8,126 nucleotides of DNA from Faecalimonas sp. (GTDB taxonomy: Bacteria > Bacillota_A > Clostridia > Lachnospirales > Lachnospiraceae), in contig JAPFCT010000363.1 in NCBI GenBank assembly GCA_026169575.1, positions 1 through 8,126 of the forward strand. Reading direction: 5' to 3'. The position numbers and the translations under genes are program-made. The notes beneath the pieces are model-generated. The model ran no database searches, had not been told where the DNA came from, and was given only the letters and a program-made list of their open reading frames with translations. Below are positions 1 through 5,327 of the stretch, piece by piece (the first letter of the stretch is position 1; every line of letters begins with the position of its first letter).

Positions 1-606
1 CGTAAGCTTAATCCCCCGGCGCGGCGCACCGAGTACCATGTCCGGCGTAAATATTTTCCCTTCATGCTCGATCGTCTCGCCTTTCTGTAAATGCTTCCAG
101 TACTGCTTTGGAATTTCATGATCCATCGCTCTTGCCACGTCAAACTTCCCTGCACGGTCGATTTCCAGTGTATATCCATAACAGAGCACATTATGGTTGA
201 CACGGAACGCCTTCAGACGATATCCATTCATCTCAAAAGTCTGCTCTGTCCCTTCAATTTCCTTATATATGATCGGGAAAGGGAGTTCCGGCGCAATCAC
301 GCGGAGCGCGCTCACAACACGCTCAAGCCCTTTTGGACCAATCAGCGTCAGCGGTTCTCTCCGGTCTGCATTTCCCATAGTCAGCAAAAGCCCCGGAAGT
401 CCGCTGATGTGATCACCGTGATAGTGCGTAAAACAGATCACATCGATTGGTTTAAAACTCCACCCTTTCTCCTTGATTGCAATCTGCGTCCCTTCTCCAC
501 AGTCGATCAGCAGACTGCTGCCATTAAATCTTGTCATCAGCGCGGTCAGCCACCGGTAAGGCAGCGGCATCATCCCGCCCGTTCCAAGAAGACAAACATC
601 TAACAT
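1..606 (-). CDS. rnz: Ribonuclease Z, 3'-truncated by window edge
   Basis: RNase Z is a zinc-dependent metallo-beta-lactamase-fold endonuclease that removes the 3' trailer of precursor tRNAs. The visible part is the first 202 codons; the frame stays open to base 1, so the C-terminal third is outside the window (family members are about 300 residues). The start at 606 is preceded by an AAAGGAGAA ribosome binding site. The N-terminus begins MLDVCLLGTGG, as in the family, followed by a DCGEGTQ segment at residues 35-41. The metal-binding motif HYHGDH lies at residues 61-66 and continues into ISGLPGLL, which is typical of RNase Z rather than generic MBL hydrolases. A further conserved histidine is seen in the NHNVLCYGY segment near residue 140. 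The gene starts only 15 bases after the zinc-ribbon gene, suggesting one transcript. The C-terminal metal ligands cannot be checked here. Confidence 0.93.
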   Translation of the reverse strand, partial: MLDVCLLGTGGMMPLPYRWLTALMTRFNGSSLLIDCGEGTQIAIKEKGWSFKPIDVICFTHYHGDHISGLPGLLLTMGNADRREPLTLIGPKGLERVVSALRVIAPELPFPIIYKEIEGTEQTFEMNGYRLKAFRVNHNVLCYGYTLEIDRAGKFDVARAMDHEIPKQYWKHLQKGETIEHEGKIFTPDMVLGAPRRGIKLT

Positions 607-621
607 GTGATTCTCCTTTAA

Positions 622-837
622 TTATTTCTTCTCTAATGGAATCAAAAAGTCCGAAACCCATGCATCATAGCACTCCTCACAGAGATCAAACTCGTGTACT
701 TCATTATCCTTTCCCGAGAAATATCCCCAGCGCTTTTCTACATGGAGCAAATCCGCATCTCTGCGGATCTCTTTTCCACATTTATTGCAAAATACTTTAT
801 CTAATTCCATTGTTTCAGCTTTTTTATAGTGGCGCAT
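622..837 (-). CDS. Small zinc-ribbon-like protein, unknown function
   Basis: This 71-residue protein is not one I can name. It carries two CxxC knuckles, C17-x2-C20 and C53-x2-C56, 32 residues apart, a pattern suggesting one structural zinc site in a ribbon fold. The intervening segment is charged and includes a WGYF patch at residues 37-40. There is no signal peptide or membrane helix, so it is probably cytoplasmic. I chose the ATG at 837 because a perfect AGGAGG lies six bases upstream; the ATG at 861 would place that ribosome binding site inside the gene, and the internal Met10 has no comparable site. It ends 15 bases before rnz and follows rimI by 125 bases, so it sits inside a translation and tRNA-maturation neighbourhood. 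A role in RNA or ribosome biology is only a guess from context. Confidence 0.85.
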   Translation of the reverse strand: MRHYKKAETMELDKVFCNKCGKEIRRDADLLHVEKRWGYFSGKDNEVHEFDLCEECYDAWVSDFLIPLEKK

Positions 838-886
838 ACAATTCCTCCTGTGAAAAATCATTCTCTCTTCTTGTTGTCACGCCTTT

Positions 887-892
887 ATTATA
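887..892 (-). promoter_or_regulatory. Possible -10 element before zinc-ribbon gene
   Basis: The 125-base gap between rimI and the zinc-ribbon gene contains a perfect TATAAT on the minus strand, about 50 bases before the start codon. There is no convincing -35 hexamer at 16 to 18 bases and no extended -10 TG, so this is a weak candidate. The same gap has a short 13-base palindrome (GGAAACAGTTTCC, 918-930) that is too small and lacks a U-tract to act as a terminator. Read-through from rimI is equally possible. Confidence 0.25.
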
Positions 893-962
893 TTAATTTC
901 TCTGCCAGATTCCTAGCGGAAACTGTTTCCTTTTCTTCCATGTTCTGACAATACTGCTCTTC

Positions 963-1409
963 CTATTCTGACAGATTTTTCTGCATGGTCAGTCCATGTT
1001 CCAGTGGTTCTTTATAATAGTCTTTGCGCAGAGAAATCGTCTCAAATCCATATTTTGTATACAGACATCTGGCGGCATCGTTGCTCGCCCGCACTTCCAG
1101 GATCACATCTTTGATCCCTCTTTTTGCACAGGTCTCCCATAATTGCTCCAGCAGTCTGCCTGCGATCCCTTTTTTTCTCGCTTTTGGATCTACAGCTATC
1201 TTGCCGATATCCGCGCTGTCCATCACCGCATAGACAATACAGTATCCACAGATCTTTTCTGCTTCCTCCGCCACAAGAACAAAAAAATGTTCCAGTTCAT
1301 GGGCTTTCCTGATATCTTCCATACTCCAGCGGTCTGATGGGCAAAAACATTGCTCCTCCAGCGCATACAACTGCATGATATCTGACTCTTTCATTTCCCG
1401 GATGATCAT
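963..1409 (-). CDS. rimI: Ribosomal protein S18-alanine N-acetyltransferase
   Basis: RimI is a GNAT-family enzyme that uses acetyl-CoA to acetylate the N-terminal alanine of ribosomal protein S18. The 148-residue length matches the family. The acetyl-CoA-binding R-x-x-G-x-A loop is visible at R78 to A83, after the IGKIAVDP beta strand. The C-terminal half has the family pattern LEVRASN, followed by LYTKYGF and then KDYY, containing the usual catalytic glutamate and tyrosine candidates. The ATG at 1409 overlaps the tsaB stop by four bases (ATGA), indicating translational coupling, and an AAGGAG lies about eleven bases upstream inside tsaB. The tsaE-tsaB-rimI order is a classic Firmicutes arrangement that supports the call. 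The usual ED pair near the end reads EH here, a mild difference. A GNAT with another protein substrate cannot be excluded. Confidence 0.92.
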   Translation of the reverse strand: MIIREMKESDIMQLYALEEQCFCPSDRWSMEDIRKAHELEHFFVLVAEEAEKICGYCIVYAVMDSADIGKIAVDPKARKKGIAGRLLEQLWETCAKRGIKDVILEVRASNDAARCLYTKYGFETISLRKDYYKEPLEHGLTMQKNLSE

Positions 1410-2122
1410 TCTCTGTGCTGCTCCTTCTTCTCCCGCTCCAGACGTTCACGCTCTGCCTGCGACATTCTCAGATAGTCCGGCTGATGATCTGCCGCACACT
1501 CTGTCTTTCCTTCTTTCCAGTAACGGATGGCAAGTGCTCCCACCGCCGCAGCTCTCTGTCTGTTCATATGTGCCGGTGCAAACTGGAATGGAACACGCAA
1601 ACGTTCCTCCAGCTGATCCTGATATACCGGAACGCCATCTCCCAGAAAGGTTACTTTTTCTCCCTTTTTGTTTAATTTTTCTGCAAGTTCTGCAACATCT
1701 ACCGCCATCTGAGGCTCTTCCACTGTAAATTCCTCCAAAAAGCGATAAATTCCCGTATACACCTGATTTCTCCTCGCATCCATGATCGGGCAGATTAACC
1801 CGTCATTTCCATACAGATTATAGGCAAGTCCATCTACCGTAGGAATATGGATCAGCGGTTTATTTAACGCAAGGCCAAGCCCTTTTGCAGTCGCAGACCC
1901 TATTCTGAGACCGGTAAAGGATCCCGGCCCTCCCGCAACCGCGATCGCATCGATCTCATTTAGATCCATCTCTGTCATTTTCACAATTTCATCCAACATC
2001 GGGAGCAATGTCTGGGAATGAGTCTTCTTATAGTTGACTGTATATTCCGCGATTGTCTGCGTTTCCTCGACAACGGCTACAGACGCCACCAGCCCTGAAC
2101 TATCTAATGCTAATATACGCAT
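1406..2122 (-). CDS. tsaB: tRNA t6A37 threonylcarbamoyl complex subunit TsaB
   Basis: TsaB is the non-catalytic ASKHA-fold partner that dimerises with TsaD in the complex transferring threonylcarbamoyl to A37 of ANN-decoding tRNAs. The protein is 238 residues from the chosen ATG, a normal length for the family. It opens with MRILALDSS, then has a THSQTLLPML segment near residue 40 and the diagnostic AVAGGPGSFTGLRIG stretch near residues 62-76. The C-terminal part is charged and rich in Glu, Lys and Arg. I chose 2122 because the family starts with M-K/R-I-L-A-L-D. An in-frame TTG at 2149 would add nine residues (RKEKEVEY-type) with no better ribosome binding site; the one before 2122 (AGAAGTGGA) is only moderate. 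The stop overlaps the rimI start by four bases. It lies 92 bases after tsaE. Confidence 0.95.
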   Translation of the reverse strand: MRILALDSSGLVASVAVVEETQTIAEYTVNYKKTHSQTLLPMLDEIVKMTEMDLNEIDAIAVAGGPGSFTGLRIGSATAKGLGLALNKPLIHIPTVDGLAYNLYGNDGLICPIMDARRNQVYTGIYRFLEEFTVEEPQMAVDVAELAEKLNKKGEKVTFLGDGVPVYQDQLEERLRVPFQFAPAHMNRQRAAAVGALAIRYWKEGKTECAADHQPDYLRMSQAERERLEREKKEQHRE

Positions 2123-2214
2123 ATATTCCACTTCTTTCTCTTTTCTCAATGTTTTGTCATATGACCGGGAACCTTCTGTCTTTTTCTATAATGTTTCCCG
2201 TTTTTCCTCTGTAT

Positions 2215-2646
2215 CTATACTCCCAGTTCACGCACTGTGATCTTCCGGAAATCAAATCCCTTCTCCAGATCCTTCTCGATCACAATCTCCGTCCGTCTCT
2301 CTGGCAGAATTTCTTCGATCAGATTGGACCACTCAATCAGAGAAACACCCTGCCCGTAGAAATAATCCTCATATCCAATCTCTTCCATCTCCTCGATATC
2401 GCCGATCCGGTACACATCAAAATGATAGAACGGAAGTCTTCCATCTTCATATACCTGAACGATTGTAAAAGTAGGACTGCTGATCGCCTCCTCAATCTGA
2501 AGTCCCTGCGCCAGTCCCTGTGTAAATACAGTTTTCCCTACACCGAGATCACCGATCAGTGTGTAGATCTCTCCCGCCTTCGCCGATGCTCCGATCTTCT
2601 TTCCAAATTCAAATGTTTCCTCTGGACTTCTTGTCTCAATTACCAT
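2215..2646 (-). CDS. tsaE: tRNA t6A37 synthesis ATPase TsaE
   Basis: TsaE is a small P-loop ATPase that binds the TsaB-TsaD dimer and is needed for turnover in bacterial t6A synthesis. At 143 residues it is of normal size. The Walker A motif GDLGVGKT is at residues 32-39. Further family hallmarks are SSPTFT at 56-61, YHFDVYR at 74-80 and the LIEWSNLI segment beginning at residue 103, with Glu105-Trp106. The ATG at 2646 follows an AAGGAAGGGAAA ribosome binding region. It starts 21 bases after the YcxB-like gene, which argues for a shared transcript, probably from the extended -10 promoter near 3284. The next gene is tsaB after a 92-base gap with no convincing terminator on this strand. Confidence 0.96.
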   Translation of the reverse strand: MVIETRSPEETFEFGKKIGASAKAGEIYTLIGDLGVGKTVFTQGLAQGLQIEEAISSPTFTIVQVYEDGRLPFYHFDVYRIGDIEEMEEIGYEDYFYGQGVSLIEWSNLIEEILPERRTEIVIEKDLEKGFDFRKITVRELGV

Positions 2647-2667
2647 GATTTCCCTTCCTTCTCTTTC

Positions 2668-3174
2668 TTACCGCACCTGACGGATCTTCACTTTTGCCGG
2701 AGGCATGTGTGTGGAGATCATCTGCACGGCTGCTGTATACTGCTCCCCGAAATCTGCTTTCGGCAAAACAAGCGCGCGCACTCGTGTGATATAAAGGATC
2801 AATGTCCGGTTTGTCGAAACCGCTTTCTGAAACTCTCCCCATTTAACCTCTGTCTGCTGGTCTTCCTGGGAGATCGTGATCCCTTCTTCTGTCAACTCAT
2901 AGCAGATCGGCTTCTGGAACATCGGCGTCGTCTTTACCTGCGCCTTCGCCTTTGACTTCAGTGTGAGCGGTGTCATCACAAGGAAGACTGCGGCAAAGAA
3001 GAAGAACATCATCCCTGCTGTATAATCTCCCTGCGCCATCGCACGGATTCCCAGTCCAAGTACAACTACGCCAAAAATCGCTCCGATCAGTCCACTGAGA
3101 TGGCTGTATGTGTGGTATAACAAAAAGTCATACATCGCTTTCGGTGTCATCTGCACATCCAATTTCACTGACAT
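2668..3174 (-). CDS. YcxB-like two-helix membrane protein
   Basis: This 168-residue protein matches the architecture of the YcxB-like family: a short cytoplasmic N-terminus, two closely spaced transmembrane helices (about residues 27-48 and 51-72, the second with a FFFF run), then a soluble C-terminal domain of about 95 residues. That domain has the family-like pattern ELTEEGI near residues 93-99, then KWGEFQKAV near 111-119, and later ALVLPKADF. The function of the family is not established, so none is given. The start at 3174 is supported by a GGAGG ten bases upstream. It is the first gene after the palindrome-embedded promoter and precedes tsaE by 21 bases, so it probably leads the t6A and rimI operon. 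Its C-terminus ends in the basic segment KVKIRQVR. Confidence 0.82.
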   Translation of the reverse strand: MSVKLDVQMTPKAMYDFLLYHTYSHLSGLIGAIFGVVVLGLGIRAMAQGDYTAGMMFFFFAAVFLVMTPLTLKSKAKAQVKTTPMFQKPICYELTEEGITISQEDQQTEVKWGEFQKAVSTNRTLILYITRVRALVLPKADFGEQYTAAVQMISTHMPPAKVKIRQVR

Positions 3175-3265
3175 TTCTTAATCCCTCCATTACTTTTTTC
3201 CACCCATCCAGAATCCGGCAGCAATATCCGCCTCTGCATGGATCCATCTGTCCTGTACTATACGC

Positions 3266-3297
3266 AAAATGGTATGTTATAGAATTATAACATACCA
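3266..3297 (-). terminator. Large hairpin after ribU, possible terminator or operator
   Basis: A nearly perfect palindrome lies ten bases after the ribU stop: arms of 12 bases (3270-3281 and 3286-3297) separated by a four-base centre. Read on the minus strand it would fold into a 12-base-pair stem with a tetraloop followed by only four T residues (ATTTTG). The stem is AU-rich and the U-tract is short, so termination may be weak. The same bases contain the promoter listed at 3284-3312, which makes an operator role an alternative. Confidence 0.6.
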
Positions 3298-3312
3298 CTC
3301 TTTCCCTTACAA
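3284..3312 (-). promoter_or_regulatory. Extended -10 promoter for the ycxB-like/tsaE/tsaB/rimI genes
   Basis: On the minus strand there is TTGTAA at 3307-3312 (four of six matches to the sigma-A -35), a 17-base spacer, and a perfect TATAAT at 3284-3289. The -10 is preceded by TG plus one base, giving an extended -10 element. The -35 overlaps the ribU stop codon and the -10 lies inside the 28-base palindrome. Transcription would start within the palindrome, roughly 100 bases before the YcxB-like gene. The element is inferred from sequence only. Confidence 0.65.
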
Positions 3313-3915
3313 TAATACTTGCCTTATTTTCTTGTAGACAAACAATACGATCAGCGATACCAGTATTCCTTTCAGCAAATTAAAAGGGGCTACCGCCAGA
3401 AGCACAAAAGCCATCAGTCCATCAATCGCACTGTTGACCTCTGTCCCCATTGCTATCAGAGAATCCAGTGGCATCTCAAATGCCTTTGCGTACACCGGAA
3501 GCAGGATATACGCATTGAGAACACATCCAATGACGGTCATACATACCGTTCCCACTGCCATTCCTGCAGCTGCTCCGCTCTTTGTATGCTTCTTCTGATA
3601 GATCAGCGCTGCCGGAACACAGAATGCACATCCGATCAGAAAATTCGCCGCATCCCCAATGCCCATCGTCATCGTCCCTTTGATTGCAAGATTTAAGATC
3701 ACTTTGATCAGCTCGATCAAAATCCCTGCAAACGGTCCCATTGAGAAACATCCGACCAGCACCGGCACCTCACTGAAATCAATCTTATAAAATGCCGGCG
3801 CAAACGGAAGCGGAATCTCAAACTGCATTAAAATAATCGCAAGCGCCGACAGCATCCCTATCTGCACAAGCGTCCTTACATTCACCTTTGTCTTCACTGC
3901 TGCATTCGTACTCAT
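3307..3915 (-). CDS. ribU: Riboflavin ECF transporter S component RibU
   Basis: RibU is the riboflavin-binding membrane subunit of an energy-coupling factor importer; it works with shared EcfA, EcfA' and EcfT proteins, which are not in this window. The 202-residue protein has about six hydrophobic segments and the family pattern FYKIDFSEVPVLVG (about residues 42-55), then MGPFAGILIELIK (about 59-71) and GIGDAANFLIG (about 81-91). The C-terminus is VYKKIRQ. The FMN riboswitch directly upstream makes riboflavin the most likely substrate. The ATG at 3915 has an AAAGGAAGAAG ribosome binding site. The gene stands alone between the riboswitch leader and the palindrome. Expression should fall when FMN is abundant. 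Confidence 0.94.
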   Translation of the reverse strand: MSTNAAVKTKVNVRTLVQIGMLSALAIILMQFEIPLPFAPAFYKIDFSEVPVLVGCFSMGPFAGILIELIKVILNLAIKGTMTMGIGDAANFLIGCAFCVPAALIYQKKHTKSGAAAGMAVGTVCMTVIGCVLNAYILLPVYAKAFEMPLDSLIAMGTEVNSAIDGLMAFVLLAVAPFNLLKGILVSLIVLFVYKKIRQVLL

Positions 3916-4008
3916 TTTTCTTCTTCCTTTCTCTGATGAAAATTGAAAAGAAAGAAAATCTTCTGGAAATTTTTGATCCGCGAGCTGTGCAGTTTCATGT
4001 AAAGCATA

Positions 4009-4043
4009 TTTTTATTACATAATAATTTCCTGTGTAATAAAAA
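4009..4043 (-). repeat. Inverted repeat that includes the terminator U-tract
   Basis: Two perfect 11-base arms (4009-4019 and 4033-4043) flank a 13-base spacer. In the leader RNA the upstream arm is the U-tract of the riboswitch terminator, which could therefore pair with the A-rich segment just downstream. Whether this forms is unknown; it could stabilise read-through transcripts or protect their ends. Confidence 0.6.
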
Positions 4044-4072
4044 ACTCCCCCGAAACTACTTTCCGGGGGAAT
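4036..4072 (-). terminator. Intrinsic terminator of the FMN riboswitch
   Basis: In the leader RNA a stem with five C:G pairs and a GAAA:UUUC extension, with one bulged G and a GUAG loop, is followed by UUUUUUAUU. It lies about 70 bases after the aptamer and about 120 bases before the ribU start, the position expected for the expression platform of a transcriptional OFF switch. The G/C-rich stem plus U-tract is a strong terminator signature. Confidence 0.93.
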
Positions 4073-4076
4073 CTGG

Positions 4077-4114
4077 GTTCTTCTATCAAGAACTTCTCTA
4101 CTATCATCAGTTCT
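4077..4114 (-). promoter_or_regulatory. Linker with mutually exclusive small hairpins
   Basis: Between aptamer and terminator, three six-base segments can pair in two exclusive ways. The segment at 4088-4094 can pair with 4109-4114 (AGAACT with AGTTCT), or with 4077-4082 (GTTCTT with AAGAAC). The second hairpin ends next to the terminator stem. This could be part of the switching platform, but no segment fully complementary to the terminator's C-rich arm was found, so the antiterminator is unresolved. Confidence 0.4.
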
Positions 4115-4143
4115 GAAATATTCTACAACCTGCAATCAAACTT

Positions 4144-4260
4144 TTCTTCTCTCATCCAGACTATACTGTCGGTACTGGAATCTCACCAGTTCAGCCGCCT
4201 AAAGTTCAGGCAGGTCGCGGACTTTACCGCCGGTTGGGACTTACACCCTACCCCGAAGAA
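4144..4260 (-). ncRNA. FMN riboswitch (RFN element)
   Basis: The minus strand carries the conserved RFN blocks in order: TTCTTCGGGGTAGGGTG, the ACCGGCGGTAAAGTCCGCG block, a variable arm, CTGGTGAGATTCCAG, ACCGACAGTATAGTCTGGATG, and finally GAGAAG. The closing stem P1 pairs TTCTTC (4255-4260) with GAAGAA (4144-4149). This is the aptamer that binds flavin mononucleotide. It precedes an intrinsic terminator and ribU, so binding of FMN should promote termination and reduce riboflavin uptake. The call is made by matching the known consensus by eye. Confidence 0.97.
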
Positions 4261-4285
4261 TTTTCCTATTCTTTTTCCATCCCTT

Positions 4286-4314
4286 ATTATACGACTGTTT
4301 TTTTCATTGTGCAA
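4286..4314 (-). promoter_or_regulatory. Sigma-A promoter for the riboswitch-ribU transcript
   Basis: On the minus strand TTGCAC (4309-4314; five of six matches by position to TTGACA, differing at one base) is followed by a 17-base A-rich spacer and a perfect TATAAT (4286-4291). The expected start, near 4279, lies about 20 bases before the first conserved aptamer base. The whole promoter lies within the last codons of the acyltransferase gene, and the -10 overlaps its stop codon. Confidence 0.88.
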
Positions 4315-5327
4315 GCCTTTCTCATAATGATTTCATGAATTTTATATAAGCCCCCTGCCACAACTGCTATCGTACAGCCGATGAGCGCAAATAAAAGATA
4401 GCTCTGAAGCAAGCTTACTTTGCCAAGATCCACAAAATTCATCACATTGATAATAATGATATGATGTACTAAAAAGACCGCATAAGAATATTTGCTGATT
4501 CCTTCACAAATCTTTTGGATCCATTTATTTTTCACCAGGCCTGACACAAAAACTAATACAAGAAAAGATGCAATTCCGATATATGTCGTCTGGATACTCC
4601 CTGCTATTTCCGGCTTAAAAATCCCATTTACAACAATAAGAAGCAGCGCCGGTAACGCCGTTTTCCATTGCGACTTCCATCTTAGCTTTACAAAAATCAT
4701 ACCAAATACAAATTCCGGAAGCCTGATGAACAGAACGGTTGCAGGAACAACCGGCATCTCATTGCATATACCAAGCGAAGCCACATATCCCGTCACAACC
4801 AGACCTATTGTTATCCACAAATTTGTATTTAATAATTTTTTCAGAACCGGAAAGATAAGATACAACAAAATAATAGTTCCCAGAAACCATTCTCCAAGCA
4901 AATAAAAAGTCGCATACCCATTTACGCTCAGCAGTCCATCCACCCCCAGCAAAGTGAAAATAAATCTCCATTTCGGGATTCCAGCGCCGATCATCGCCCG
5001 GTTCTTCAGAACATAAAATCCAAACACAGTCCCATATGCGATCCAAAACATAGGATAAATGGATAAAAAACGTTTTTTATAAAACTGTTTCCAATCATCC
5101 CGTCTTTCATAGACATACATCAGTGCCGCCCCTGAAATGATAAAAAACAATGAAACGCCCCATTCTCCACTTCCTATATTTCCAATTTTTTCCATGCCAA
5201 CCATTCTTCCCTTAATTTCCGGAATATGTAATGAGTATCTGGCATTGAAATGAGTGATCACAATTGAAATTGCCGCGATTGCACGAATAAAATCTAAATA
5301 AAATAATCTTTGTTTTTTTGTGGCCAT
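4287..5327 (-). CDS. Acyltransferase-3 family membrane protein
   Basis: This 346-residue polytopic protein belongs to the acyltransferase-3 (OafA/YrhL-like) family, which moves acyl groups such as acetyl onto extracytoplasmic sugars, peptidoglycan or glycolipids. The N-terminal signature YLDFIRAIAAISIVITHF places the conserved arginine at residue 15 and the histidine at residue 26. About ten hydrophobic helices follow, including WGVSLFFIISGAALMYVY (about 56-73) and, near the C-terminus, YSYAVFLVHHI, a common family motif. There is no fused SGNH domain. The ATG immediately follows the TAG of the carboxypeptidase gene, with a GGAGAAAG ribosome binding site inside that gene, so the two are probably translated together. 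Base composition is lower in GC than the neighbours (27 to 45 percent in sampled 60-base lines, against about 50 percent in the carboxypeptidase), hinting at separate origin. The substrate cannot be predicted. Confidence 0.9.
   Translation of the reverse strand: MATKKQRLFYLDFIRAIAAISIVITHFNARYSLHIPEIKGRMVGMEKIGNIGSGEWGVSLFFIISGAALMYVYERRDDWKQFYKKRFLSIYPMFWIAYGTVFGFYVLKNRAMIGAGIPKWRFIFTLLGVDGLLSVNGYATFYLLGEWFLGTIILLYLIFPVLKKLLNTNLWITIGLVVTGYVASLGICNEMPVVPATVLFIRLPEFVFGMIFVKLRWKSQWKTALPALLLIVVNGIFKPEIAGSIQTTYIGIASFLVLVFVSGLVKNKWIQKICEGISKYSYAVFLVHHIIIINVMNFVDLGKVSLLQSYLLFALIGCTIAVVAGGLYKIHEIIMRKACTMKKTVV

Noticed and set aside
91..603. 170-residue open frame on the plus strand
   Set aside because: It is the antisense of rnz, whose HxHxDH motif and ribosome binding site are clear on the other strand.
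838..861. Earlier start for the zinc-ribbon gene at 861
   Set aside because: The AGGAGG at 844-849 would lie inside the gene, whereas it is ideally spaced for the ATG at 837.
918..930. GGAAACAGTTTCC palindrome between rimI and the zinc-ribbon gene
   Set aside because: The stem is five pairs with a three-base loop and no T-run; too weak to call a terminator or operator.
2166..2200. Inverted repeat in the tsaE-tsaB gap followed by TTTTT on the plus strand
   Set aside because: Only six base pairs with a loop of more than 20 bases; on the minus strand there is no U-tract, so it is not a convincing terminator for the genes here.
2053..2955. 300-residue open frame on the plus strand
   Set aside because: It lies antisense to tsaB, tsaE and the YcxB-like gene, which have clear family motifs. 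Its translation is rich in Leu, Ser, Arg and Cys with no recognisable domain, typical of an antisense shadow.
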